A DNA stretch of 25,317 bases from DASXMR01 sp036495525 (GCA_036495525.1 DASXMR010000104.1:1-25317), one strand, 5' to 3'. Shown: positions 13,530-22,547, counted from the first letter of the stretch. The notes: generated by a model not told the origin, from the letters alone. Program-made: numbers and translations.

Positions 13530-16500
13530 GTGACGGCTAGCAGCACAGCCAGCAGTCTGGCGGGCAGCATCCGGGAGCGGCGCCGAGCGGCCGGCCTGAC
13601 CCAGCGGCAGCTCGCCAGCGCGGCAGGCATAGGCGTCGGCATTGTCCGTGACATGGAGCAGGGCGTGACCCGGCAGCCGCACCGGCAGTCGCTGCTGCTG
13701 CTGGCGATGGCACTCGGGCTGGAGTCAGACGAGGCAGCAGGGCTGATCGAGGCGGGCACGGCCGTGCTCGCCGAGCGGCTGGCGGTCGGCGCCGGCCGCG
13801 GGCTGCGCTGGCAGGCCCAGCTTGGCGGCCCCGACCGGCGCGAGTCCGACTCGACTATGTGGTGCGGGATTCTCGGGCCGCTGGAGATCCTCGGGTCGCG
13901 CGGACCGGTCCGGCTTGGCGGGCCGCGCCATCACGCGGTGCTCGGCCTGCTGGCCACGAGCCCTAACGCCGTCGTCGAGCGGCGCTCGATCATCGACGCG
14001 CTGTGGCCAGAGGAACCGCCGCCGAGCGCGGTAACGATGATCCACTCCTACATCGCCCAGCTGCGCAGGCTGCTGCCGGCCGGCCACCCGGCAACCGGGC
14101 TGGTCACGGTCGGCAGCGGCTACCGGCTCAACGTGCGCGGCGACGAGCTGGACCTGCTGGTCTTCAGCCGGCGCAGCTCGCTGGCCGGGCAGGCCCGCGA
14201 CGCAGGCGACCTGGCGGCCGCGTTCGGCTTGTTCGGCGAGGCGCTGGCGCTGTGGCGGGGCGAGCCGCTCGCGGACATCGAGCTGCTCTACGGTCACCCG
14301 GCCATCGCCGGGCTGCGCGCGCAGCGGGCCGCCGCGATCATCGACTATGCCGAGGCCGCCCGCAGCCGGCGGGAGCACGAGGCCGCCATCCCGCACCTGC
14401 GGGCGCTCGCCGCGCGCGAGCCGCTGAACGAGCGCGCGCATGCGTGCCTGATGAGCGCGCTGGCGCAGTCCGGTCAGCAGGCCGCTGCGCTCGAGGTGTT
14501 CAGCGAGATCAGGCTCCGGCTGGATGAGCAGCTCGGGGTCGCGCCGGCCGCCGAGCTCACCGAAGCCCACCTGCGCGTGCTGCGGGGCAGCCAGCCGGAC
14601 GGCCAGTCAGCAGGCTGGCAGGCGCCCGAGGACCAGCCGGGCGGCGTTTCCCTCTCTCCTTGCCAGCTACCAGCTGCCATCCCGAACTTCACCGGGCGCG
14701 AGGCCGAGCTTGGCCAGCTGGCCAGGATCATCGGCGGCGGCCCGGCCGTCGAGGTGCCGCTGGCGCTGATCACCGGGCTGCCGGGGGCCGGCAAGACGGC
14801 GCTGGCGCTGCGAGCGGCGCACGAGATGCGGGCGCGCTTTCCCGACGGCCAGCTCTGGGTGCAGCTCGATGGCGCGTCCGAGCGGCCGAGGCAGCCAGCC
14901 GACCTGCTCGGCGAGCTGCTGCGCTCACTCGGCGTGCCCGGCGCCGCGATCCCCGACACGCTGGCGGAGAAGGCGGCCATGTACCGGTCACGGCTGGCCG
15001 ACCGCAGAGTGCTGATCGTCATCGACGACGCGGCCGCCGTCGAGCAGGTCCTCCCGCTCATTCCCGGCACCGCCGGATCAGCAGTGATCGTGACCAGCCG
15101 GATGCAGCTCGGCGAGCTGCACGGTGCCCGGGTCATGGCCCTCGACCTGCTCGGCCACGAGGAGGCGGTGGACCTGCTCGCCAGGATCGTCGGCAGGCAG
15201 CGGGTGCGCGCCGACAAGCAGGCCGCCGAGCGGCTGGTGCGGGCGTGCGGCCGGCTGCCGCTGGCCGTGCGGATCGCCGGCGCCCGGCTCGCCCGCCGCC
15301 CGAGCTGGCCGGTATCGCTGATGTCGGACGCCCTTGCCGACCAGCAGCGGCGGCTGGACGAGCTGGAATCGGGCAGCCTCTCGGTGCGGGCCAGCTTCGC
15401 GATGAGCTACCAGGCGCTCGACCAGCGAGCCCAGCGGGCACTGTGCTTTCTCAGCACGCTCGGCCCGACCGACGTCGCTGAGTGGGCGATCGCTGCGATG
15501 CTCGGCGTTGCCGATGCCAGTGACGTAGTCAACCGGCTGACCGACAGCTCGCTGCTCAGCTCCGTCGGATCCGACGCGACCGGCGCGGCTCGCTACCGGC
15601 TGCACGACCTGGTCCGCGACTTCGCCGGCGAGCGGCTGGCCGGCGACCACGAGCGTGAGCGCCCGGCAGCGCTGCGACGGGTAGCCATGGCCTGGCTGCA
15701 GCTGGCGGCCGCGGCCGACAGCCGGCTGCCGAGCGAGCCTTACTTCCCCCCGCCAGCCGGACCGCAAGAGCCGGACGAGCTGCCCGCCGGGGTGGCCGGG
15801 CGGCTCACCGCAGACCCGGTGGCCTGGTTCTCCGCCGAGCGGCGCAACCTGATCGGCGTCGTCGAGCACTGCTGCCAGGCCGGGGATCACGCGCTGGCCG
15901 CGGCGCTGGCGGCCAGGCTGGCCGCTTATCAGCACGTAACCAGCCGCCTCGACGACGCGCACGACATCTGGCGCGCGATCGTCCAGGCTGCCCGTCAGGC
16001 CGGCGACCCGGACGCCGCCGCGCGCGCCGAGCTGCGCGCCGCGGCCGTGATGTGCGGGCTTGGCAGGCACGCCGAGGCGCTGCCCGTCGTCGAGCGGTGC
16101 GCCGCGACATTCGGCGCGCTAGGCGACGGCCGGGCAGTCGCGGCCGCGCTCTACTGGAAGTCCGCCTGCCAGGCCAATCTGGGCTCCTTCCGGGACGGGA
16201 TGGCCACCGCCACCAGCGCGCTCAGCCTCGCCCGGCAGCGCGGTGACCGGCAGATCGAGCTGCTGGCGCTGCGCATCATCGCCATCACCCAGGCCCAGCT
16301 GCCTGCCTTCCGGGACGCGGCCAACGATTCGTGCGCCCAGGCCCTGGCCGTCGCCAGGGAGCTGGGCCAGCCTGCCTGGGAGTACGAGATCCTGCACACC
16401 GTTGGCCACGTCGCGAATCTCACCGGCCGGCCGCAGGCCGCGATCGACACGTACACCCAGTCACTGGAGTTCCGCAAGAAGCTCGGCGTCACCGTCGATG

Positions 16501-16823
16501 AGGGCAGCTGGCTCGGCATCCTTGGGGACGCCGAGCAGGCCCTCGGGCACTATCGCCGGGCGGCGCACGCCTACCAGCAGGCGCTGCCCATCTTCCGCCG
16601 CCAGTTCATGGGCCGTCATCAGGGGCTCTGCCTGCTCAAGCTCAGCCACTGCTACCGCGCGATGGGGCAGTTCGGCCAGGCGATCGCCAGCGCGCAGGAG
16701 AGCCTGCCGATCTTCACCGAACTGCGGCTGGCGCACTACGCCGACCGGGCCAGCCGGGCAATCGAGGAATGCCGGCGTGCGCTGCCAGCCGAGGCCGGCG
16801 CGGAGCCTGGCCAGCCGCGCTGA
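13530..16823 (+). CDS. XRE-HTH fused to AfsR/SARP-type regulator (BTAD, NB-ARC, TPR)
   Basis: A roughly 1097-residue regulator. Domains in order: Cro/CI-type HTH, about 10-65 (IRERRRAAGLTQRQLASAAGIGVG); OmpR-type winged helix, about 111-205 (CGILGPLEILGSRGPV, then SYIAQLRRLL); BTAD helices, about 206-355; NB-ARC ATPase, about 385-660 with Walker A GLPGAGKT (416-423), Walker B VLIVIDD (494-500) and GRLPLAV (574-580); TPR repeats, about 780-1085 (KKLGVTVDEGSWLGILGDAEQALGHYRRA). Such STAND proteins switch transcription on after ligand binding and ATP-driven oligomerisation, often for secondary metabolism. GTG 13530 (AGGA 7 nt upstream) is preferred to GTG 13449. ATG 13857 would give a classical AfsR-like protein without the extra HTH. 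No biosynthetic cluster lies in the window. Confidence 0.9.
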   Translation: MTASSTASSLAGSIRERRRAAGLTQRQLASAAGIGVGIVRDMEQGVTRQPHRQSLLLLAMALGLESDEAAGLIEAGTAVLAERLAVGAGRGLRWQAQLGGPDRRESDSTMWCGILGPLEILGSRGPVRLGGPRHHAVLGLLATSPNAVVERRSIIDALWPEEPPPSAVTMIHSYIAQLRRLLPAGHPATGLVTVGSGYRLNVRGDELDLLVFSRRSSLAGQARDAGDLAAAFGLFGEALALWRGEPLADIELLYGHPAIAGLRAQRAAAIIDYAEAARSRREHEAAIPHLRALAAREPLNERAHACLMSALAQSGQQAAALEVFSEIRLRLDEQLGVAPAAELTEAHLRVLRGSQPDGQSAGWQAPEDQPGGVSLSPCQLPAAIPNFTGREAELGQLARIIGGGPAVEVPLALITGLPGAGKTALALRAAHEMRARFPDGQLWVQLDGASERPRQPADLLGELLRSLGVPGAAIPDTLAEKAAMYRSRLADRRVLIVIDDAAAVEQVLPLIPGTAGSAVIVTSRMQLGELHGARVMALDLLGHEEAVDLLARIVGRQRVRADKQAAERLVRACGRLPLAVRIAGARLARRPSWPVSLMSDALADQQRRLDELESGSLSVRASFAMSYQALDQRAQRALCFLSTLGPTDVAEWAIAAMLGVADASDVVNRLTDSSLLSSVGSDATGAARYRLHDLVRDFAGERLAGDHERERPAALRRVAMAWLQLAAAADSRLPSEPYFPPPAGPQEPDELPAGVAGRLTADPVAWFSAERRNLIGVVEHCCQAGDHALAAALAARLAAYQHVTSRLDDAHDIWRAIVQAARQAGDPDAAARAELRAAAVMCGLGRHAEALPVVERCAATFGALGDGRAVAAALYWKSACQANLGSFRDGMATATSALSLARQRGDRQIELLALRIIAITQAQLPAFRDAANDSCAQALAVARELGQPAWEYEILHTVGHVANLTGRPQAAIDTYTQSLEFRKKLGVTVDEGSWLGILGDAEQALGHYRRAAHAYQQALPIFRRQFMGRHQGLCLLKLSHCYRAMGQFGQAIASAQESLPIFTELRLAHYADRASRAIEECRRALPAEAGAEPGQPR

Positions 16824-16868
16824 GCTCGCCCCGGTGCCTGCTGCGCAATGCCGGGTACATGGGGCCGG

Positions 16869-18035
16869 TCAGCCGGACGAGCCGAACGGGATCGGCACCT
16901 TGACCTGCTGCATCCGGCGCCATCCGCCGGCTGAGAGCTGCCAGGCCGACAGCACCGTGCGGCTGCGTGCAAGCACCTGCGGGTGGCTGCCGGGAACCAG
17001 CGTGACGCTGCCGGCCGGCAGCGCCGGCAGGCTCTGCCATGAGCCGCCAGGCCCGCCGAGGATTGCGCCGGCCGCGGCGCCGGAGACAACCGCCAGCCCG
17101 CCGTCGTCGCTGAACGACACCGAGCGCAGCTCGCCTGAGCCGAGCCGCAGCGGCGCGCCGAGCGTCCACGGCCGCCCCTGGCCAGCCGACCACGCGGGGA
17201 TGAGCGTCGGGCCGGCCGCGGTCACCGCCGTCAGCACCGCGGCGTCGCCGGCTGAGAGCCTGGCAAGGCCGGCCACCACGAGGCCGGCCTGCGGCAGCGC
17301 GCTGGCGCCGGAAGGTGAGGTGGCGACAGCGCGCCAGCTGCCGCCCGAGAGCGTGAAGATGCCGGCGATCCCCGGCCGGGAGCACTGCCCGGCCAGCACC
17401 GGCTGGCCCGACGGGCTGAAGGCAGCCCCGGTCAGCTGGGTCAGCCCGCACGCGCGGCCGGCTGGCGTCGCGGCCAGCTCGGCCGTCGCGGTCAGCTTCG
17501 CCCAGCCGGTCCCGCCAGGCGCCGAAAGCTGCACGGTGCCGCCGCGCAGGATCGCCAGCAGCCTGCCGTCTGGCGCGGCGGCGAGCGCGCCGGGCAGTGC
17601 CGCCAGGCCGCCGTTGATCAGGCCAGGAGACCAGCTCGCCCCGTTGTCGGCCGAGCGGGCCAGTGGCGAGAAGGTCAGGAACTGGCTCGGCACGAACCCG
17701 GTGATCAGCTGGCCTGGCGCCTGCTGGGCGACGGTCAGCCCGCCGTTGTCCGCGACTCCCTTCGGCGTCGCCAGCCGCCAGCCGCCGCCGGCTGAGCCGC
17801 GGGTGAACAGCTGCCAGAAGTTGTCGTGGCTGGCCGCCGGGCCGCCCATCTCGACGACCGCCCAGGCCGCTCCCCCCTGGCCGGCCCTGGACGTCATCAT
17901 GGTGACCGGCGCCGCCGCCGGCGGCTGCCTGGTGGCCGGCCTGGCCGTGCCGCTGCCGCAGGCGGCTGCGGCGAGGGCAGCGGTGACGGCCGCCGCGGCG
18001 AGCAGCGCGCGGCGCGGCCGGACGCTGCCGATCAT
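16869..18035 (-). CDS. Secreted lipoprotein, predicted beta-propeller (sialidase/BNR-like)
   Basis: A 388-residue protein with a lipoprotein signal peptide: MIGSVRPRR, a hydrophobic Ala-rich core, and lipobox LAAAAC-GSG with the modified Cys at about residue 29. The mature part has repeated strands with sialidase/Asp-box-like character (SADNGASWSPG, APDGRLLAI, FSPSGQPVLAG, SFSDDGGLAVV), suggesting a six- or seven-bladed propeller rather than a true sialidase; no catalytic Arg triad is evident. ATG 18035 overlaps the stop of the upstream SCO1-fusion gene (ATGA), so the two are translationally coupled and the propeller probably works outside the membrane with that protein. The long in-frame extension upstream is only the antisense-like shadow of the SCO1 gene. 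Confidence 0.8.
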   Translation of the reverse strand: MIGSVRPRRALLAAAAVTAALAAAACGSGTARPATRQPPAAAPVTMMTSRAGQGGAAWAVVEMGGPAASHDNFWQLFTRGSAGGGWRLATPKGVADNGGLTVAQQAPGQLITGFVPSQFLTFSPLARSADNGASWSPGLINGGLAALPGALAAAPDGRLLAILRGGTVQLSAPGGTGWAKLTATAELAATPAGRACGLTQLTGAAFSPSGQPVLAGQCSRPGIAGIFTLSGGSWRAVATSPSGASALPQAGLVVAGLARLSAGDAAVLTAVTAAGPTLIPAWSAGQGRPWTLGAPLRLGSGELRSVSFSDDGGLAVVSGAAAGAILGGPGGSWQSLPALPAGSVTLVPGSHPQVLARSRTVLSAWQLSAGGWRRMQQVKVPIPFGSSG

Positions 18036-20089
18036 GGCTGCTTCAGCACCCGCTCGGCGGCGCTCGCGAGCACCCCGGCGAACGACGACTGCGTGCTCGC
18101 GGTGCCAGGCCCAGGGTCCATATTCAGCTCGAAGCGCGTGTGCCCGGCGGCGTCGATGACATACGCGGAGTCCTGGTGCAGGATCATGCCGCCGGCCGGC
18201 ACGACCTCGGCGCTGATGCCGTAGTCGTGCCAGACCTTGTGCAGCGCGCTCACCGACCCGGTCAGGTACAGCCAGTTCGGCAGCCCGGCCATGCCCTCCT
18301 GCCGGTCGAACGCCCTGGTGTACTGCGGCGTGCGGTACAGCGGGTTGGTGACGACTGCCACCAGCTCGACCCGGTGCCGGCGTGCGGCCCCGAGCAGCCG
18401 ATCCGCCTGCCGGAACTCCTGCGCGATCAGCGGGCAGTCCACGGTGCAAACCGGGTCGAGGAAGGTGAGCAGCACCACCTTCCCGCGCAAGCTGGCCAGC
18501 GATACCGGGGCACCGTCCTGGCTGGTGAGGGTGAACTGCGGCGCTGGGAAGTCGTAACTGGCCGCGGTGCCGTTCAGTGCCTGCGCGATGACCGGCGAAG
18601 CCCGGCGGCTCGCGGCCGCCGCGGTCATCGGGAACGCGCCGAGCACGGTGATCGCGACCGCCCATACGGCGATGACGGCGCGTGCGTCGGCCCGGCCGAG
18701 GACGCGGCTGATCCGGCCCGGCAGGCGCTGACTGGCTGAGGTCCGCGCGACGGCCGGCGCCGCGGCCGCCCCAGCTGGCACTGGCAGCCGGTGAACGGCG
18801 CCCTGGTCAGCTTCCAGCTGCACGGCGTCCTCAGCCGTCTCAGCGCCCTCGGTCTGGACGGCATCAGGCTGGCCGCCCTCGGTCTGGACGGCATCGGGCT
18901 GGACGGCAGCGTCGGCTGGGACAGCGCTTCCCGGCTGGATGGCGGCTGCCGCATCCACTGGCACGGCCTGTTCGCTGGCTGCCTGGCTGACCGCAGCGGC
19001 CGGCTTCACCCGAAGCGCAAGGTATCCGGCTACCAGGATCAGCGCCATCGGGATCATGCTGTTCGGGTCCGTGCCCAGCCCGCCGAAGACGCCGATGTCC
19101 TCGATCAGCACCCAGTCGGCCAGGCACAGCACCGTAGCCACGATGACCGTCACCCGGATCAGGGCGTGCGCACGCGGGCCCGCCAGCGCGCTCAGCAGCC
19201 CGGCCCCGATCAGGGCTAGCGCGACGACGACGAACAGGTTGACAGCGAATCCGTGCGCCTGAACCAGGCCGCTGAAGCTGGTGACCCAGCCGGCTAGCAG
19301 TCGCGGCTGCTGGACGCGTGCCATGGACTTGATCATGTCGGTCAGGGTGCCTGGCTGATGATGCAGCGAGCCCTGCCAGAAGCCGCGTCCCGGCCAGGCC
19401 TGCAGCATCGCCATGCCGAGGAAGAAGATGCCCGAGACTGCCAGCGTCAGGGCGCCGACCCGCTGGCGATGCCAGCGCCGCTCGGGCAGCGCGATCAGCG
19501 CCCCGGCGACGCAGTAGCAGGCGACTCCGCCGGGGGCGCCGAACAGCCAGGTCAGGCCAGGCGCGAAGATGCCGCCGAATGCCTCGCCGAAGACCCAGAC
19601 CACCAGTCCCCACCCGACGCTGGCCAGCCCGGCCAGTCGCGACAATGGGCCGCGCCGGGCAGCGAGCAGCCAGATGCCGATCCCGACCTGAATCCAGACG
19701 GCGGCGGCTGCGGCCTGCACCGGGTGGTAGGTCCAGGCCGACCCGCCCCAGTTGACGACCTCGCGTACCCAGCCAGGTGATGAGGCCGCTTCGGGCTGGA
19801 TCACCTGGGAGGGCAGGCCGAGCACCATGGCCGGCTGCGCCTGCAGGATCCCGTCGACGATCCAGAGGATCCCGAAGCCGATCCGCAGGGCGGCACGCCA
19901 GGATGGCTCGGGCACCGAGGCTCCCGGCCACCCGGCCCGGACCGGACGCGCCTCCCGCATGGCCACCCACGCGATCGTCAGCACCGCGAAGATCAGCAGC
20001 ACGATCGTGCCCTGATGCAGCAGCGCCGTCATGAACGCGGCGTGCAGCGTCGGGTTGCCGGTATTCAGGCCGGTATTCATCCCAGGCAT
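18032..20089 (-). CDS. Polytopic membrane protein fused to SCO1/SenC thioredoxin-like domain
   Basis: A 685-residue protein. Residues of about 20-375 contain roughly eight hydrophobic segments (for example TIVLLIFAVLTIAWVAM and FAVNLFVVVALALIGAGLL) with DGILQAQPAM and a conserved-looking GLGTDPNSMIPMALI. Residues of about 376-455 are an acidic, Ala-rich linker with a DAVQTEGGQP tandem repeat. Another hydrophobic segment follows at about 470-490. The C-terminal domain, about 510-685, is SCO1/SenC-like: FTLTSQDGAPVSLASLRGKVVLLTFLDPVC, Cys548-x3-Cys552 (CTVDC) and His638, the copper-ligand triad of SCO proteins. A role in copper delivery to cytochrome oxidase or in extracytoplasmic thiol redox is expected. 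ATG 20089 is used; ATG 20080 is possible. The downstream lipoprotein gene overlaps by 4 nt. Confidence 0.85.
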   Translation of the reverse strand: MPGMNTGLNTGNPTLHAAFMTALLHQGTIVLLIFAVLTIAWVAMREARPVRAGWPGASVPEPSWRAALRIGFGILWIVDGILQAQPAMVLGLPSQVIQPEAASSPGWVREVVNWGGSAWTYHPVQAAAAAVWIQVGIGIWLLAARRGPLSRLAGLASVGWGLVVWVFGEAFGGIFAPGLTWLFGAPGGVACYCVAGALIALPERRWHRQRVGALTLAVSGIFFLGMAMLQAWPGRGFWQGSLHHQPGTLTDMIKSMARVQQPRLLAGWVTSFSGLVQAHGFAVNLFVVVALALIGAGLLSALAGPRAHALIRVTVIVATVLCLADWVLIEDIGVFGGLGTDPNSMIPMALILVAGYLALRVKPAAAVSQAASEQAVPVDAAAAIQPGSAVPADAAVQPDAVQTEGGQPDAVQTEGAETAEDAVQLEADQGAVHRLPVPAGAAAAPAVARTSASQRLPGRISRVLGRADARAVIAVWAVAITVLGAFPMTAAAASRRASPVIAQALNGTAASYDFPAPQFTLTSQDGAPVSLASLRGKVVLLTFLDPVCTVDCPLIAQEFRQADRLLGAARRHRVELVAVVTNPLYRTPQYTRAFDRQEGMAGLPNWLYLTGSVSALHKVWHDYGISAEVVPAGGMILHQDSAYVIDAAGHTRFELNMDPGPGTASTQSSFAGVLASAAERVLKQP
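18844..18903 (-). repeat. 30-bp tandem repeat in the SCO1-fusion linker
   Basis: CGCCCTCGGTCTGGACGGC with the following ATC occurs at 18844-18865 and 18874-18895, a 30-bp period encoding DAVQTEGGQP / DAVQTEGAET, with a shorter degenerate third copy beyond. It lies in the flexible linker between the membrane and SCO1 domains. Confidence 0.75.
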
Positions 20090-20258
20090 GAGACGTACAG
20101 CTCCTCGGGCCAGCCCCGGCCCCGGTGGCCTGGCCTGCTGGCCGGCCTAACGCGATCCCGGTGGCGAGGGATGCTGCGGTAGCCGGCGGTGGGGGTGTTA
20201 CGCCGGGAATCCTATGCGCCGGGCGGCTATGCCCTGCCGCCGACCCGCTTGCTGCCGG

Positions 20259-21206
20259 TCAGGCGCCCCAGACCGTGATGTTGTCGATGTCGGTGAGGTC
20301 AGCGGCCGACGGTATCCACTCCGACGCCTGGGCGTTGGCCTTCACCTGCTCGGGTGAGGTCGCGCCAGCGATAACCGACGTGCAGCCTGGCTGTGCGGCC
20401 AGTCCGCCGATCGCCGCGTCAAGCACGGTCAGGCCGCGCTCGCCAGCCCAGCTGATGAGCGCCTCGACCTTGCCGAGCTTCTCGTCGGTGATGTAGTCGT
20501 CACGGCCGGCCAGCCGGGAGCCCTCCGGCGGCGCCTGGCCTCGCCGGACCTTGCCGGTCAGCAGCCCGTTCGCCAGCGGGAAGTACGGCAGCACGCCAAG
20601 CCCGAAGTGCCGGGCGGCGGGCACGACGTCGGACTCGGCCGCCCGCTCCAGCAGGGACCAGTGGTTCTGCGCGGAGATGAACGGCGGCAGGCCAGCCTCG
20701 CTGGCCGCGTGCGCGGCGTCGGCGATCTGCCAGCCGGAGAAGTTCGAGTGGCCGATGTACCGGACCTTGCCTTCGCTGACCAGCTCGCCGAGCGCCGCCA
20801 GGGTCTCCGCCACCGGCGTGACGGGGTCGGGAGTGTGGATCTGGTACAGGTCGATGTAGTCGGTCCGCAGCCTGCGCAGGGACTGCTCGACCGCGCGCCT
20901 TATGTAGCCGCGGCCGCCCTTGGCTCCGGCTGCCGGGCCGTAGCCCATGTCGGCGCTCTGGTGGCCGAATTTCGTCGCGAGCACAACCTGGTCCCGCCGA
21001 CCGGCAAGCACCTCGCCGAGGATCTCCTCGGAGCGCCCGCCGCCGCCGTAGGTGTCCGCGGTGTCCAGCAGCGTAATGCCCGCTTCGAGCGCGGCGTCCA
21101 CCACGGCCTGAGTGGCCGCGACGTCGAGCCGCCTGCCGAAGTTGTTGCACCCGAGCCCGGCGACCGACACCGTCAGCCCCGAATTGCCCAGCGGTCTGTA
21201 GCGCAT
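20259..21206 (-). CDS. Aldo/keto reductase
   Basis: A 315-residue NADPH-dependent (beta/alpha)8 reductase. The catalytic tetrad is visible: Asp48 and Tyr53 in LLDTADTYGGGG, Lys79 in ATKFG, His124 in YQIHTPD. The opening MRYRPLGNSGLTVSVAGLGCNNFG and SVIAGATSPEQVKAN near the end match the bacterial YghZ/general AKR group. It should reduce aldehydes or ketones; the substrate is unknown. It is on the same strand as, and 169 nt upstream of, the membrane-SCO1 gene, but a separate promoter in that gap is plausible. Confidence 0.92.
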   Translation of the reverse strand: MRYRPLGNSGLTVSVAGLGCNNFGRRLDVAATQAVVDAALEAGITLLDTADTYGGGGRSEEILGEVLAGRRDQVVLATKFGHQSADMGYGPAAGAKGGRGYIRRAVEQSLRRLRTDYIDLYQIHTPDPVTPVAETLAALGELVSEGKVRYIGHSNFSGWQIADAAHAASEAGLPPFISAQNHWSLLERAAESDVVPAARHFGLGVLPYFPLANGLLTGKVRRGQAPPEGSRLAGRDDYITDEKLGKVEALISWAGERGLTVLDAAIGGLAAQPGCTSVIAGATSPEQVKANAQASEWIPSAADLTDIDNITVWGA

Positions 21207-21313
21207 TTGCCCTGCCCTTGCCGTTTAAGCCCAGTTTCCGACAGATCCCGATCGTAGCCTGCGCCCAGAATCCCCAGCCGCACGGCCGGCCCAGTCAGCC
21301 GTACTCGCCCAGC

Positions 21314-21510
21314 CAGCGCGAACAGACGCTTTTCGGGGGCTCGGGGCCCTCCCCGATGCGGACGCGACGGCCGGCCGGAGGCCGGCCCGAGCGGACGCAT
21401 GCGCTCTTGGGGTCCGCGGGGTACCCCCGCGAGTGACGTTCGCGACGGCCGGCCGAAGGCTGGCCCGAGCGAACGGCATACGGGGGGCACGGGGGGTAGC
21501 CCCCCCGACT
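21314..21510. repeat. Tandem palindromic (REP-like) elements, 78-bp period, two full and one partial copy
   Basis: Each unit is a long GC hairpin followed by a short G/C-run hairpin. In the copies at about 21356-21434 and 21437-21510, GCGACGGCCGGCC recurs at 21364 and 21442. The first hairpin has arms GGCCGGCC...GGCC(G/T)GGCC around a 3-nt loop, flanked by a C:C mismatch and GA/GA steps, then outer arms that differ in sequence but stay paired (ATGCG/CGCAT in one, CGTTCGC/GCGAACG in the other). The second hairpins are CGCGGGG-tac-CCCCGCG and CGGGGGG/CCCCCCG. A partial copy at 21314-21358 retains TCGGGG/CCCCGA. Compensatory differences show that folding, not sequence, is kept. Confidence 0.75.
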
Positions 21511-21689
21511 AGCACAGTAACCAATGCCCTATGCGATATCATTGAGCTAAGGATCTTGACGCAGTTTCATGACGCAATTGCGCGGTCCTTCAGCGGGATT
21601 CCGCCCATACAACTCCACTGAATACTGCTGATCGGCTTATCTGCGGTCACGCCTCTGCCAGGGCGAGCCGCCCCGGAGGTGCGCCAGCT
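21511..21689 (+). promoter_or_regulatory. Upstream region of the first WhiJ-like gene: operator-like palindrome and weak promoter
   Basis: This stretch is more AT-rich than its surroundings. It holds a direct repeat TGACGCA-N6-TGACGCA (21557-21576) whose second copy enters the palindrome CGCAATTGCG (21573-21582). The same element, ACGCA-N-TTGCG, lies upstream of the other WhiJ-like gene. A possible promoter is TCCACT (21614-21619), 17 bp, TTATCT (21637-21642). The SD GGAGG is at 21675-21679, 10 nt before ATG 21690. Confidence 0.5.
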
Positions 21690-22547
21690 ATGACGGACAG
21701 GGCGGCCGGGCCGGCTGTTCTGCGCATCCTGCTTGGCACTCAGCTGCGCCGCCTGCGCGAGGCACGCGGGGTCACCGCGCAGCAGGCCGCCCAGGCCATC
21801 CGCGGCTCGGAGTCCAAGATCAGCCGTATCGAGCTTGGCCGCAACGCGGTGCGCGAAGTCGACGTGGCCGATCTGCTCAGCCTCTACGGGGTGACCGACC
21901 CGGCGGAGCGCGAGCAGCTGCTGTCGGTCGCCAGCCAGGCCAACCAGCCTGGCTGGTGGCATCGGTACCAGGACGTGCTACCCGGCTGGTTCCAGGCATA
22001 CGTCGGACTGGAGGAATCAGCAGAATCCATCCGCAGCTATGACTCTCAGTTTGTCCCCGGCCTGCTCCAGACAGAGGATTACGCGGCCGCGGTCCTCGCC
22101 CTCGGTGAATTCTCGGCCGACGAGACTGAGCGCCTGGTGCTGCTGCGCAAGGAACGCCAGCGCAGGTTCCTCTCGGCTGGCCAGCAGCTGCAGGTCATCG
22201 TCGACGAGTCGGCGCTTCGGCGCCCGGTCGGCAGCACGATGCAGATGCGAGCCCAGCTCGAGCACCTCGACCGGCTGTGCGCGCAGCGCGTCATATCGCT
22301 GCAGGTGCTGCCGTCGCCGGGCGCCTACATCGCCCCCACTAGCTTCAGCATCCTGCGCTTCGCCCCGGCCGACCTGCCGGACATCGTCTACATCGAGCAG
22401 CTCACCAGTGCGATGTACCTGGACAAGCGGTCGGACGTCGACCGCTACACCGAGGTCATGGACCGGCTCGGCGCGGCGAGCGCGAGCGCCGAGGATTCCC
22501 GCCGCATCATCCGTGCACTGCGGAGCGAACTGAGAGGAGCCGCATGA
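21690..22547 (+). CDS. WhiJ-like XRE-HTH regulator with DUF5753 domain (copy 1)
   Basis: A 285-residue regulator. The N-terminal HTH covers about residues 13-70 (LGTQLRRLREARGVTAQQAAQAI, then SESKISRIELGRNAVREVDV). The DUF5753 effector domain covers about 95-275: GWFQAYVGLEESAESIRSYDSQFVPGLLQTEDYA, RRPVG, and SLQVLPSPGAY. Such proteins are numerous in Streptomyces and relatives (WhiJ family) and work with a small DUF397 partner, repressing development or antibiotic genes until relieved. The partner gene follows here with a 4-nt ATGA overlap. Unlike copy 2, there is no adjacent anti-sigma-type ATPase on this side. Confidence 0.93.
   Translation: MTDRAAGPAVLRILLGTQLRRLREARGVTAQQAAQAIRGSESKISRIELGRNAVREVDVADLLSLYGVTDPAEREQLLSVASQANQPGWWHRYQDVLPGWFQAYVGLEESAESIRSYDSQFVPGLLQTEDYAAAVLALGEFSADETERLVLLRKERQRRFLSAGQQLQVIVDESALRRPVGSTMQMRAQLEHLDRLCAQRVISLQVLPSPGAYIAPTSFSILRFAPADLPDIVYIEQLTSAMYLDKRSDVDRYTEVMDRLGAASASAEDSRRIIRALRSELRGAA

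Noticed and set aside
16243..18159. 638-codon plus-strand open frame
   Set aside because: It runs through the end of the TPR regulator in another frame and antisense to the lipoprotein and SCO1 genes; Ser/Pro/Arg-rich GC-bias shadow.
18036..18665. N-terminal extension of the lipoprotein frame to give a 598-residue protein
   Set aside because: The extension overlaps the SCO1 domain in another frame and would bury the clear lipoprotein signal peptide at ATG 18035.
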